Assembly (NCBI GenBank): GCA_036898135.1
Contig: CM072523.1
Span: 4,981,159-5,045,158, forward strand
Direction of reading: 5' to 3'
From: Oncomelania hupensis
Taxonomy: Eukaryota > Mollusca > Gastropoda > Littorinimorpha > Pomatiopsidae
Length of the DNA stretch: 64,000 nt
In this document: in pieces, positions 46,001 to 57,480 of the stretch
How positions within the stretch are numbered: the first letter of the stretch is position 1
Layout of the letters: each line of letters begins with the position of its first letter
Program-made: the position numbers and the translations under genes
The notes under the pieces: model-generated
What the model saw: only the letters and a program-made list of their open reading frames with translations
Database searches by the model: none
What the model was told of the DNA's origin: nothing

Positions 46001-46408
46001 TGACGGGAGCACTATCCTATCCTATTCTATCCCGTAACTCAAAGGGTGTCGGATAGCGCAGTGGTTGGAGCACTCGCTATTGTGTCGCAAGTTAAGCGCC
46101 GTCCAGTGCGGTTAGCACTTGGATGGATGACCGCAAAACGTGAAGCGACAAATAACAACGCCCCCAGTTGACTCAACTGTGACTGAGTACCTACTCTCTT
46201 AAGGGTGGGGAAGGTAAAGCAGCGAGGGAGAGAGATGGGCATCACCCTCATTACGCTGGCCCAAGATAAGTGTGATCTCCAACATCACGCTCCCCTACGG
46301 CCACAAGACTATGGGACTACCTTTACCTCTTTTTTTTAACTCAAAGGTCGTTGGGGCACCACAGATGATCGTTTAACAGCGTAATCATCTTTTTGTGACG
46401 GGAGCACT
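46001..46408 (-). mobile_element. RTE-like LINE 3' fragment, copy 6, with 13-bp target duplication, interrupted by a 5S-type SINE
   Basis: TGACGGGAGCACT occurs at 46001-46013 and 46396-46408. Inside are the minus-strand LINE tail (46014-46044, CCTATC units, then CCCGTAACTCAAAG) and its continuation (46338-46395, TCAAAGGTCGTTGGGGCACC). They are split by the SINE at 46045-46337. Only about 90 bp of LINE was copied. Confidence 0.87.
46045..46337 (+). mobile_element. Chimeric tRNA/5S rRNA SINE, copy 2, nested
   Basis: It starts GGTGTCGGATAGCG, like copy 1, and ends TTTACCTC plus a T run. AACTCAAAG is duplicated at 46036-46044 and 46338-46346. The 5S-like block is at 46091-46136, with one change in the C box (GATGGATGACCGC). 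Confidence 0.88.
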
Positions 46409-47450
46409 GCATAGACTTATACAGGATGATGAAAGAGAGCAATCTTGTAGTTAGTTGTACTGCAAGCAAAAGAAAGAATTTTTTAAAGAACAGACTTTCT
46501 CCTTTATTTCTTGCTTTACGACCATACCTTCCACCTTTCAAAAGTAAATAAAACGATTAAAAATGAACAAAATTAAATATTTACAAAAAGAAAGAAATAA
46601 AACAAAGAAATAAAATTAAAATGGAAGTAAAGTAAAAATAAAATAAAATAATTGTTATCTGTTCTAGATGCCAATCTGGAAAACTGACGCCATTAAGAAA
46701 TTGACTTAATTCGCGGCAAATCCTACCGAAGTTTATTAACAGAAAATAAGAAAAACCCTTTCCTTTGGTATTACTCATGTCATTCAGTCGCTGAATAAGC
46801 CACCCAAAATTCCCTCGTTTTGTGATTATTATCCAAAACCGAAATAAAATAAATAAAAAGTGCAATATGACATCATTGGGAACAAATCCTTTGTTTGATT
46901 GAATGGCTGAATAGGCCACCCCCCGGCCAGAAATTCCCTCGCATCAGGATTATCATACAACAACAAAAATTTTAAATTAAAAAAAGTTTCCTTAAATTCA
47001 CGTCATCTGCAATGACACATCAGTGGACTGCGAACACACAAAAATCCTTCGTTTGACATTCAAGACGTGAGGAGAATATCCATAAATTTCAGGAGCATGT
47101 TAGTACAGTCCATACGCTGGTCAATAATTATTTTGGGCACACTATTCCCTGAACTCCATCCAACGGTCAAGTTCGACGAGTCAAGAGTTCCGTTATGAAG
47201 TAGAAGCGGTTCTTTTGCCTGTCGACGACTTTTCACAGGGTGGCAAGTTTTCCAGGAGAGAGAGTTCGTTGGTGGGTGTCAATTTTTAAGAAAATATTCA
47301 CGAGTCCTACTGATGTTTGCACGTTGACGACTGTAGGGTTGGTGGATTTGTGAATTGGTTGAATGGTTCCTTGATTGACGTTTTATTTGATTAGCCCTTG
47401 GAGGTAAAGGAATTAGTGAAACTAGGCTAACGACGACAATATCGACGATA
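46409..47450. other. Unassigned AT-rich sequence
   Basis: Two similar stretches near 46765-46830 and 46890-46960 share GAATAAGCCACC-like, AAATTCCCTCG and ATTATCATAC/ATTATTATCC motifs, suggesting an old ~120-bp duplication. No coding signal was found. Confidence 0.45.
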
Positions 47451-47473
47451 GTTGCCAATTGTTGTGCTTGACA

Positions 47474-47550
47474 TACTACACTACACTACACTACACTACT
47501 ACACTACACTACACTACACTACACTACACTACACTACACTACCCTACACT
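47474..47550 (+). repeat. (CTACA)n pentanucleotide repeat
   Basis: About 15 units with one CTACT variant. Confidence 0.92.
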
Positions 47551-47574
47551 ACACAATACTGTAATACAAAAACC

Positions 47575-47680
47575 ATATTATACAATACAATACAATGCAA
47601 TAAAACTTTATTGTCCAATACTCACAAAAAAAAACCTACACAGAAATTGCCTTTGGCACGCCGTCTATGCATGCAGCAAC
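47575..47680 (-). repeat. LINE/SINE 3' end with ATTGT-type tail
   Basis: Minus-strand homologue of 13078-13155: TGCATGCATAGACGGCGTG, AAAGGCAATTTCTGTG, then AATAAAGTTTTATTG and (ATTGT)n. Confidence 0.55.
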
Positions 47681-47699
47681 ATAAGGAAACACCACCACC

Positions 47700-48417
47700 A
47701 CCACAGCCAACAACAGCAACAACAGCAACCATCAAAATGTAAGCTGGGCTGTTTAAACGTGACTATAATGTATCTACACCAACATCAAGAACTAGCAAGA
47801 GCATAGAAACAACGCAGATCTCCTATCTACGCAACAGCAAGGGCGAGCAAAGCTTACACGTAAGTTGAAATTTATTATAATTAGCCTATAGAAACAAACA
47901 TCTCCAAACTCTCATTCCTCCAACAGCCAACAAACCCACCCCCCACCCCACCCCTCTTCTCTCCCTCTCCATCCCTACATAGCCAATTGTCTAAATTCTT
48001 AGCACGCGAAAACCAGTCGCGCCGTCGCCATTGACCTATTCGTACTTCTATTTCCTTCATAGATATTCAGAGCAGTATTTCACGAGTCGCCAACTTTAAC
48101 GTGAGGTACTCCCAGACCGAGCTGTTGGTGCGCCGGTATGCTACAGACCAAAGTTTGGACAGCTCTTCATTGATCAGCGAGTTTGCCCCTTCTACGACGT
48201 TGTATATAATTTGTCCATCAAATACAAAATTGGGAAGACGTCTGCGAGTTTAGCGGAGGCTGAATTGAGTTTTGAAAACATGCGGCTAGACGCAAGACTG
48301 TCTGATACCCCTTGAGTGGCTGTCCGTTTGAACTTCCGGTTTTTGGGTAAGTTTGTTGCCCACGCGCCAAACAATACTACGATTTTATTTTTATTTTTTT
48401 ATCGATGTAGCAGTTAT

Positions 48418-48452
<35 letters not shown>

Positions 48453-48570
48453 CAAATTAACATTACAGCAAAGTAAAACACAATGAAATATATTTTAAAA
48501 ATACGTTAAAACAAAGGTTTTATTATCTGTCCTAGTCCAAATGCCAATCGGGAAAGACTGACGTCATTTA
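47700..48570. other. Unassigned sequence
   Basis: A (TTG)n run at 48420-48450 is the only defined feature. Confidence 0.45.
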
Positions 48571-48579
48571 AAACAATTG

Positions 48580-48725
48580 TGTCAAGGCGCTGGCCGACTC
48601 AGGGTCTAATTCAAGGCGCTGGCTGACTCAGGGTCTAACTCAAGGCGCCCGAGGCAACCACTTGCTACCTAAGGCGCATGGTCTGACGGCACGGACAACT
48701 GAGTTCAATCCTGGGCAACCGGAGA
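48580..48725 (-). repeat. GCGC-tail repeat, copy 6 (3' half)
   Basis: Minus-strand copy with the AAGGCGCTGGC unit present twice (48587-48632), then TGCTACCTAAGGCGC and a CAACTGAG block. Confidence 0.65.
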
Positions 48726-49056
48726 TGATGGGTGGAGCTATTTCTGTCAAGGGAGGTGCGTTGATGCATGGGAAGTGTATTGTGATGTGTATTACGAGGT
48801 GTATCATTTCGATTTTTAGGTAGCTGAAAAAAATAGACTTGTACGAAACTAGCTTGACACAAAGTTACTGGCTCTCACTACAAAACATGGCGTCAAAACG
48901 TCTCACTACAAAACATGGCATCGAAAGTCAAAGTCGCTCAACTATGCTATTTAAAAAAAAAATCTTTGTACCCATTATCTTAATTTTGTTTTGCGTGCAG
49001 ACAGTTAAGTCCAGGTATTGGCTCCCCATCCATGCTGTTAGTTTGATTCTTTACGT

Positions 49057-49292
49057 GCCCACCGCCGTAGCTCAATTGGTAGAGCGTTCGCCTGGCATAC
49101 CGATGACCCAGGTTCGAATCCCGTGGTGGGCGATATAAAATGTGGCCATTTTTACCTGTCCATTTTAGCAGTATGATTGCTCTGGTGGTTCAGTGTTGAT
49201 TCAGGTCCCTACCCCTCTTTCCCTGGGATGGTTATCCCCGTCTGCCATATCGCCAATGGTGGGTGTAGACGTTAAACCTCAATGTTCATTCT
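49057..49292 (+). mobile_element. GTAGCTC-type tRNA-headed SINE, copy 3 (best copy)
   Basis: The head CCACCGCCGTAGCTCAATTGG and B box GGTTCGAATCC lie at 49060-49130. GCCCACC at the start pairs with GGTGGGC at the end of the head, but extra bases precede the D arm, so it is not a standard tRNA. The tail contains GGTTATCCCCGTCTGCC, ATATCGCC and GTAGACGTTAAACC. Confidence 0.82.
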
Positions 49293-49449
49293 TTATGATA
49301 TCGCAGAGTCGCCACGACTATGGACAATGTTGATAATCCTGATTTTGAGCTATGGGAGCGAGAGTCTGGAAATACAATTAAATGTTTTGCCATCGTGTGT
49401 TTTATTATTATTCATGTTAATGTTCCTTTAATTAATTTATTGTATTATT

Positions 49450-49451
<2 letters not shown>

Positions 49452-49489
<38 letters not shown>

Positions 49490-49498
49490 CATCATCAT

Positions 49499-49526
<28 letters not shown>
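49452..49526 (+). repeat. (ATT)n/(ATC)n microsatellite
   Basis: ATT triplets changing to ATC triplets. Confidence 0.93.
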
Positions 49527-49529
<3 letters not shown>

Positions 49530-49929
49530 TTATTATTATAATTATTAACATCATCATTATTATTAATATTGTTTCACTGATGCATTTTATTTCTATGTTT
49601 GGTTGTCTTAATTTTAAAGATTTTTGTTTTCATTATTTTAGCTTATTTTAATTGTACTTTGTTGCTCATTTATTTCATCTTTCTTTTATTCTATTTCTCT
49701 TTTCCCACAAAATCGGGCTTCGCGGTCTTGCAATGGTTTCTTTTGTGACCGACTTAGAGACACTTCCAACAAAATTATCATTGAACAAGCAATTATCATT
49801 TCAGACGCACGAAGCCACAGGGAAGCTCCAACTTGTTATGTTCGTCATTAGTTGAGGTTTCTGGACATGAACTTTGAAGAAATCTGCAAACTGTTGCATT
49901 TTGTAGAACTTCTTGATGTTTAAATTAAA

Positions 49930-50272
49930 AGCTTTTTTTTAAATTTTTTTTTTTTACTAGTGATGCCTTTATCTTTTCTTTTCTTTTTTTTTTTTTGTTT
50001 ATCGGTCGGTCTTTCCTTCTTTTCTCTTCTTTTTTTGTCTTTCATTCCTTGTTTTGGTTTGTTCTGTACTTTTTTTTAAATTTCTTCTTTCTTTCTTTCT
50101 TTCTTTTCTGTTCTCTTCTGTTATTTTTTGTAATTTTCTTTCTGTATGTCTCTCTTTCTTTCCTTCTTCTTTTTTGTGTGTTCCTTTTTGTCCTTTTCTG
50201 TTCTTTCTGTTCTTGTTATTTTTCTTTCTGCCTTTTGTGTCTTTTTCTTATCTCTTTCTTTCCTTTTCTGCT
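49930..50272 (+). repeat. T-rich/TTTC-rich low-complexity tract
   Basis: Pyrimidine-dominated sequence with short TTTC arrays. It ends at the following (GAT)n. Confidence 0.8.
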
Positions 50273-50285
50273 TGATGATGATGGG

Positions 50286-50345
<60 letters not shown>
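50273..50345 (+). repeat. (GAT)n microsatellite
   Basis: About 23 triplets with a single G insertion near 50285. Confidence 0.93.
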
Positions 50346-50536
50346 CATGGTCTTGTATAGCGCAGATATCCATGGAAGAGTTCATGCTCATTGCATGCTC
50401 CTTCGATCTTACTGTCTTTGATTTTCCTCTTCTTTCGTTCTTTTCTTCTTTATTCCCCCTTCTTTTCTTAGTTTTAATTTTGTGGGTCCTTTAAAAAAAT
50501 CTGATAGAAAATAAAAAAGAAGAAAAAAACCAAACT

Positions 50537-51205
50537 AAGTCCAAGGCCAATCCCTCAACACAGTGCATAGCTTCAAATATTTAGGAGCCATTGTATCAGA
50601 CAATGGGTCCCGACAGACAGTCCTCTCTAGGATCGCACAAACAACTGCTGCCCTGGCGAGGTTGAAGCCAAGTTGGAAAGACGGGACCATCAGTCTATAT
50701 TCCAAAGTAAGACTTCTGCGCTCACTTGTCATCTCCATCTTCCTATATGCTTGCGAAACATGGACTCTCACGGCAGGTCTACAACGAAGAATACAAAGCA
50801 TGTAGATAAGGTGCTACAGAAGACTTCTGGGCATTTCGTATACCCAGCACATCACCAATGGCGAAGTCCGACAGACCATCACACAAGCCATTGGACAACA
50901 CGGTGACCTGCTCACAGTGGTGAAGAAACGGAAACTCCGATGGTATGGCCACGTCACCAGATCATCAGGCCTTGCAAAGACCATCCTGCAAGGCACATTG
51001 CAAAGAGGTAGAAGAAGAGGGAGACCGAAAAAGAGGGGGGAGGACAACATTCGAGAATGGCCTGGTTTGACACTGAGCGAAACAATCAGGGTTGCTGAGG
51101 ACAGGGAAAGATGGAGTACGCTGGTTAAACGATCATCTGTGGTGCCCCTGCGACCTCCGAGTTACGGGATTGGATAGGATAGGATAGGATAGGATTGGAT
51201 AGGAA
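50537..51205 (+). pseudogene. RTE-like LINE fragment, copy 7 (3' end)
   Basis: Aligns with 23305-23961 of the longest copy. Frame 50563-50805 ends at a TAG where the others read on. Frame 50917-51177 then carries RWYGHVTRSSGLAKTILQG, RRRGRPKKRGEDNIREW and the C-terminus through SYGIG. The tail is (ATAGG)n with ATTGG variants at 51170-51205. Confidence 0.85.
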
Positions 51206-51582
51206 GTCAATGTATTGCCCTGTGTTTTCGTTTCCTTTCTTTTCTTTTCTCATGGCTATCTTTTTTTTTTTTTATCATCCCCACCCTTTTGATTTGATTA
51301 TTTTGTTCATTTGTTTCTTTCTCTCCGTCTTTGTCATTCTTTTTGTTTTCTTTCTTTCTCTCTCTCCTTCTTTCTGTTTGGTTTTTCTCTGATCACCTGG
51401 GAGCCAACAGGTGCGTCATAGATGACTGAAGTTGTCTGAAAATAAGACCTGACTCATCATGATTGTAGAATGGCTCTTGATTCTTTAGTTAATTGTCAAC
51501 TAATATGCTAGCCAGATATTCATTTAAAATGGTAAAAGTGTAAAAAGGACCATGTATAATTTCTGTATTTAATCTTTGTCAT

Positions 51583-51866
51583 AGCGCGCTTTTCCAATTC
51601 AAGAACTGCTAAAGGCGCTGGCCGGATACAGGAATCTAACTCAAGGCGCTCACCTGCTGCCTCTTCTGAGGCCTAGACCACTGAGCACAAGCCTGTCGAC
51701 CGGGTGCAGGGGACAAAGGACCTTACTTAGTGCATGCTGGATGTATTTGTATAAGCCGGCACTCACTCCGACAAGACAGGAGCGTCAGGATCTGTAAAGT
51801 CCGTGCGACGGGAATGCGCCCATGCTCAGACTAGACCTCGGTTGATACTCTCATCCGAAGGAGGAG
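51583..51866 (-). repeat. GCGC-tail repeat, copy 7
   Basis: Near-complete minus-strand copy: GCGCGCTTTTCCAATTC end at 51586-51602, GCGTCAGGATCTGTAAAGTC and CTCGGTTGATACTCTCATCC head at 51838-51857. Confidence 0.78.
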
Positions 51867-52331
51867 GTGCGTTTTGCGTGTGTGTCTCGGAGTGTTGTTA
51901 TTTGGGGTTCGGCACTCCATGTCGTTAGCGGGCTTGGAACCGTTTGCCTGTACGGGCTTGCGAATTTCATGCTGAACTTGTTAATGAATCACTCGCCCCA
52001 AATAGTTCGTTCTTTCGATTTTATATAGAGACTATTGTTGACACTTAGGATCGCGTTGTTCACCAACATAGTTGAAGCGCGACCTTTGTATTCTCTAATG
52101 AAGTTTTGAAATAATAGTACTGCGATCGACAGTAATATTTTTGCTTGGATCGATCATGTTGTGAGTTGCTCAATAGCATGTTGTTTATTACTGTGCTTGC
52201 ACGTATCCTATTTGACATTTTAAACACGTTTTTTTTTTAACATTAATTGACACACAGAAATCCTTGTATGGGTTTTTGCCTGTAAATCTAAAATAGATGA
52301 CGCCCATTTCGTGACCAATTTGCCCTGCTTA

Positions 52332-52600
52332 GGAATTATTCCTTCGGATGAGAGCATAGTTCGTGCACGCACGCATTCCACCGCATGGACTTTAAAGATC
52401 CTGACGCTCATGTCCTAGGCGGGTGAGAGCCGGCTACGCAAATACACCCAGCACGCACTAGGTCCCTTCTCCCCATCCCCAGTCACCAAGGGTAGTGCTC
52501 AGTGGTCTGGACGTCAGACTGCGCGCCCAAAGGCTGCAAGTTGGCGCCTCGGGCGGCTTGTGTTGGATCCTGTACGGCAAGCGCCTTGAGCGGCTTCTAC
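52332..52600 (+). repeat. GCGC-tail repeat, copy 8
   Basis: Plus-strand copy: TTCGGATGAGAGCATAG, TGGACTTTAAAGATCCTGAC, GGCTGCAAGTTGGCGCCTCG and AGCGCCTTGAGCGGCTTCTAC. It continues into (AAG)n instead of the usual tail. Confidence 0.78.
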
Positions 52601-52810
52601 AAGAAGAAGAAGAAGAAGAAGAAGAAGAAGAAGAAGAAGAAGAAGAAGAAGAAGCACCCGATACACATTCGACCAATGTGTACCGGGTGGAAGGAGAACA
52701 AGAAGAACTAGAAGAACAAGTAGAAGAATAACAAGGAGAACAAGAAGAAGAACAACAACAAGAACAAGAAGAACAAGAACAAGAAGAACAACAAGAAGAA
52801 GAAATTTCTT
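52601..52810 (+). repeat. (AAG)n microsatellite and AAGAAC-rich extension
   Basis: Pure AAG at 52603-52654, then a degenerate AAGAAC/AACAAG purine-rich stretch to about 52805. Confidence 0.9.
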
Positions 52811-52895
52811 TTTTTTTAATATTTTATGTTATGTTTAGTTTTTGTTGTTTTTTAAATTTTATTTCTTTGGGTTTTGTAACATTTTATTATTCTTT

Positions 52896-53181
52896 TTTAT
52901 CGGGAAATTCTGGGCCGCCTTCCCTGGGGAAGACGTAGTCACAGCGTGTTGCGCGCCTAAACCCAACCTACCTAACCAACATACCTAATTTGTTTTCAAA
53001 ATTGTGCTGGGTAGCAAACCGGAGTACCCGGAGAAAACCTCCGAATCGCGAATAAATAATACTCGGAAAAACATAACGCCCAGATGCGGGATCGATCCCA
53101 CACATGTCGGCAGCCATTGATTTCTAGCCTGTGGATAAGGCAAGTTAGTCCGGCTTTAGACCACGCGGCCACGACGCTCGC
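52896..53181 (-). mobile_element. tRNA-Leu-like SINE, copy 4
   Basis: Full-length minus-strand copy. The head GCGAGCGTCGTGGCCGCGTGG and B box GGGATCGATCCC lie at 53090-53181. The 3' part with CCAGAATTTCCCG ends near 52900. Confidence 0.83.
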
Positions 53182-53241
53182 AGAAGAGGAAGAAAAGGAA
53201 AAAGAAGGAGGAGAAAGAGAAGGAGGAGGAGGAGAAGAAGA

Positions 53242-53360
<119 letters not shown>

Positions 53361-53707
53361 GAACAAAATGCTCTCGTACTTGCTCCGTTCGTCTTTAACG
53401 TGTATGAAGAGAAAGTTCGACTGTGTGGGGTATCGTTTAGCCCAATTCCTTTTTTCAAATGTTCGAAGCTGTCTAGCACCTTGTTCAGAACTGGTCTGAA
53501 TTTGGCTAGAAAGGCTGGGTCACACACGGCCGACACCCTTTCAATGAGTGTCAAATGGGACGATCAGCTCTGACTAACGATGAATGACGTGTCGTTGAAA
53601 GATGTGGTAGAGTGTTGAATGGAAGGAAATAGGACGTTCGCCTATTTGTTACAGGGTTAGACGATAAAGTGGCTGTTCAATGTTGATCCTAGCAAAGAGC
53701 GTGTGAT

Positions 53708-53775
53708 CGGAATGGTTATCCCCGTCTGCCATATCGCCAATGGTGGGTGTAGACGTTAAACCTTAATGTTCAGTT
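53708..53775 (+). repeat. GTAGCTC-type SINE, copy 4 (3' fragment)
   Basis: Only the last ~70 bp remain: GGTTATCCCCGTCTGCC, ATATCGCC, GTAGACGTTAAACC. Confidence 0.75.
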
Positions 53776-53933
53776 CACGTGTAATTGTAAACTGAGAGCT
53801 GGCAGTAAACAATACAAATATATATATAATATTTAAAACATTAGCGTTCTCCACTCCACCCCCACCCAGCCCCTCCCCCTCCCACACACGCACTCTTCCC
53901 GCACACTGTGACTCCGCTCCCCGATGCAAACAC

Positions 53934-53969
53934 ACGCACACACACACACACACACACACGTACACACGC

Positions 53970-54043
<74 letters not shown>
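53934..54043 (+). repeat. (CA)n and (GA)n microsatellites
   Basis: CA at 53934-53958 followed by GA at 53972-54043. Confidence 0.93.
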
Positions 54044-54047
<4 letters not shown>

Positions 54048-54588
54048 CTAGCTCTTTGATAACTTTGGGCTTGCTATTTGTACTCCAAAATAGCGAACAG
54101 GCTGGCTTAAAAAGACATTTATTTCTAATATAGGGCTGCTCTGTACTGGAGGTATCACGTTGAACAAACGATTAAAAAAAGCTCTGGCTTAAAAAGACAT
54201 CTATTTCGAATACAGGCTTTCTCGTATCGGCCGAGAACAACGCTGGTAAAGCCACCGGAAAGGGTCAGGCATTGGCAGGCAGTTCCCGGACTGGCAAGGG
54301 TCAGGTCAGGCCTTGGGTTGGGCCGATCTGTCTAAAGTGTCACAGAGGAGACATTTGATTGCACGTAAAGCCAGGACTTCCAACTGCAGCATGCCTTCCA
54401 CGACGACATGCTGCACGTGTTCTTCCATCACAACAGCGTGAAAGTGTATGTGTGTTTGTGTGTGTGTGTGTTCTTGTGTGTGTTTGTGTCTGTGTCTGTG
54501 TCTGTGTTTTGAATTCTTTAAACGCTTTTATGTTGTTGTTGTGATAAAGGGGATTATTAAGAAAGCGTAAATACTTAATATATTGCCA

Positions 54589-54619
54589 ATACTACTACTA
54601 CTACTACTGCTACTACTAT

Positions 54620-54672
<53 letters not shown>

Positions 54673-54675
54673 ATG

Positions 54676-54751
<76 letters not shown>
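54589..54751 (+). repeat. (ACT)n then (AAT)n microsatellite
   Basis: About 27 ACT triplets followed by about 26 AAT triplets, a compound array of two triplet types. Confidence 0.95.
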
Positions 54752-54752
<1 letters not shown>

Positions 54753-54955
54753 TTTTATTCATTCGAAAAGCACGCTCGGCCCTCACAGGGAATCTCCAAA
54801 CGCATTGAACAAGACAGATTGACACAAGTTAAATGACAAATATAGCACGCAAAAGTAGGAAATTTCATACTTAAATCCAAGCATGCAGAGCACAGGAATG
54901 AACATCGGCATAACACAAATGATGCGAGTAAAATTGTTCTTGTAGTAGTAAACTT

Positions 54956-55693
54956 CTTTCCTTTTTCTTTCTTCTTTTTTTTTTGTCTTTCCTTTCTTTC
55001 TTTCCTTCTTTTTTTCCTCCTTTTTTCTAGCTTTTTTTCTTTTTTCTTTCTTTCTTTCTTCATTTCTTTCTTTCTTTCTTTCTTTCTTCCTTCCTTTCTT
55101 TTTTCTTTCTTTCTTTCTTTCCTCCTTCCTTGTTTTTTCTTTTCTTCTTTCTTTCCTCCTTTCTTTCTTTCTTTCTTTCTTTCTTCCTTCCTTCCTTTTT
55201 TATTTCTTTCTTTCTTCATTTTTTTCTTTCTTTCTTTCTTTCTTCCTTCCTTTCTTTCTTCCTTCCTTTATTTCTTCCTTCTTTTCTTTCTTTATTTCTT
55301 TCTTTCATTCTTCTTTCTTCCTTATTTTCTTTCTTCCTTTCTTTCTTTCTTCCTTCCTTTCTTTTTTTCTTTCCTTCTTTCTTTCTTCCTTCCTTTTTTT
55401 CTTTCTTTATTTCTTTCTTTCTTTCTTTCTTCCTTCCTTTCTTTTTTCTTTTTTTCTTTCTTTCTTTCCTTCTTTCTTTCTTCCTTCCTTTTTTTCTTTT
55501 TTTCCTTCTTTCTTTTTTCCTTCTTTTCTTTCTTTATTTCTTTCTTTCATTCTTTCTTTCTTCCTTATTTTCTTTCTTCCTTATTTTCCTTCTTCCTTCC
55601 TTTCTTTTTTTTTCTTTCCTTCTTTCTTTCCTCCTTCCTCTTTTTTCTTTCTTTCTTTCTTCTTTCCTTCCTTTCTTTCTTCCTTCTTTTTTT

Positions 55694-55738
<45 letters not shown>
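54956..55738 (+). repeat. Homopyrimidine (TTTC)n/(CTTCC)n tract
   Basis: About 780 bp, almost entirely C and T on the plus strand, with repeating blocks of TTTC units and TTCCTTCC pairs. Lys/Glu/Arg-rich frames on the minus strand are by-products. Confidence 0.93.
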
Positions 55739-55740
<2 letters not shown>

Positions 55741-56020
55741 TATTCATTCTTTGCTTGTAGTTTATTTCGCACCGCTTTTCCCGGCCTCGTTTGTTTTTAA
55801 CCGCTTTTTTTTTTAACATAGCGATGCTTGTAAGGACGACGACGACCACTATGATGATTATGATCGATGATACCGATGGTAACTATGATTATTAATTCAA
55901 TCCTCTATACTATGGTTTTTATGTTGTCTATTGTTCTAACCTATAAAGGGAAAAGTGAAAGCCCCAGTTGAAAACCTGTCTTTCCTTTATAGGAATGACT
56001 GATTCACTGCGGCAACAGTA

Positions 56021-56575
56021 CCCCCGTTGGAGTGCCTGGGGTTTCAGTATAAATAGTATCCCCACTTTCTGGAAATTTAGTGCTTTAAATTCCCACTGTC
56101 GCTGTCTTCCTCATTTGCTCTCTCCCATTCCTGCTCTGTCATATCACTCTGCTATACTATCTTCTTCTTCGCTAGATCAATGACCTACCTTTTTTCTTGA
56201 AAACTCTTCCTGGACAGGACTCCTTGTTTGTGTATGAGGTCTGTTGGATCAGCTTGGGAGTATTGGACGCTTTCTGCCGGGTGGTCACTAGGGCTTCCTA
56301 TGATGTTATTATTTAGCAATTTAGGCATTTTGTATGCATGTTTTTTGTTGATAATTTATAATGATGTTTGTATTCTATTTTGTTTTTGTAACCGGGGGTT
56401 CGAGTAGTTGGGGTAAAGCCTCAGCCGTCCCCTGCGTGGGATGTCTTTATTGTAAAGTGACTCGCCGGTGGAGGGCATTCAATTTTCCCACTAGGGTTGT
56501 TTCGGCAGATCTTTTATGCGGATTGGGGGTTGTCCGGTCCTGATTTGGCTCGGAAGAGTCCGCTGGACCTAAAGC

Positions 56576-56606
<31 letters not shown>
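56021..56606 (+). mobile_element. CCCG-start 575-bp element, copy 4
   Basis: More diverged copy: CCCGTTGGAGTGCCTGGGG start, CAGTATAAATAGTATCCCC, CGGAAGAGTCCGCTGGACC, and an (ATCA)n tail at 56577-56606 instead of ATGTA units. Confidence 0.78.
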
Positions 56607-56609
<3 letters not shown>

Positions 56610-57025
56610 TATGTTGTCTAAATTTATAAATGCTCGATGTTCCTTTTTAATACCACTTTATCGAACAGGAAAAAAGGGAACAAAACATTTCTTTTTTATT
56701 TTCTCAAATAGAAGAAAACAAACCTTCATTATACTACATCGCGATTTTTTCAAAATCCTTAAAACAAACCGCCTCCAATACAAGAAACATTTTCATTGAA
56801 AATACCATTGAAAACCACTCATTTAAGGATACCTTGCTCCCGCGGTGAATCAATAAGTCTGAACTTCCAAGTCTTTGACGTTTATGCCCACTAAGAGGAC
56901 GGTTATTTAAAATCGTCTGCGTGAAATGAATCAATCGATAACACACGCAACGGCATGCATCAACGTATTAGGAAGACCCCAACCCTTAATCCCCCCAACT
57001 ACCAGCCCCCACCTCTTCCTCCATC
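56607..57025. other. Unassigned sequence
   Basis: No gene, RNA or repeat was recognised. Confidence 0.45.
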
Positions 57026-57480
57026 TTAACTGACCCCACCTATTTCCCTTGTTTACCACCTTTACCTCCATCTTAACTGACCCCACCCCTTTTCCTTGTT
57101 TACCACCTTTACCTCCATCTTAACTGACCCCACCCCTTTTTTCTTTTTTTACCACCTTTACCTCCATCTTAACTGACCCCACCCATTTTCCTTGTTTACC
57201 ACCTATTCCTCCATCTTAACTGACCCCACCCATTTTCCTTGTTTACCACCTTTACCTCCATCTTAACTGACCCCTCCCATTTTCCTTGTTTACCACCTTT
57301 ACCTCCATCTTAACTGACCCCACCCATTTTACTTGTTTACCACCTTTACCTCCATCTTAACTGACCCCTCCCATTTTCCTTGTTGACCACCTTTACCTCC
57401 ATCTTAACTGACCCCACCCCTTTTCCTTGTTTACCACCTTTACCTCCATCTTAACTGACCCCACCCCTTTTCCTTGTTTA
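57026..57480 (+). repeat. 47-bp minisatellite
   Basis: About 9.7 copies of a unit made of CTTAACTGACCCCACCC, then TTTTCCTTGTTTACC, then ACCTTTACCTCCAT. Variation is limited to a few positions, and one unit has TTTTTTCTTTTTT. Confidence 0.95.

Noticed and set aside
49060..49135. Possible functional tRNA gene
   Set aside because: Good A and B boxes but extra bases before the D arm and imperfect stems, and the SINE body follows directly.
55130..55816. 228-codon Phe/Leu/Ser-rich frame resembling a membrane protein
   Set aside because: It is the translation of a homopyrimidine microsatellite tract.
57026..57480. CRISPR-like array
   Set aside because: Tandem 47-bp repeats with no variable spacers.
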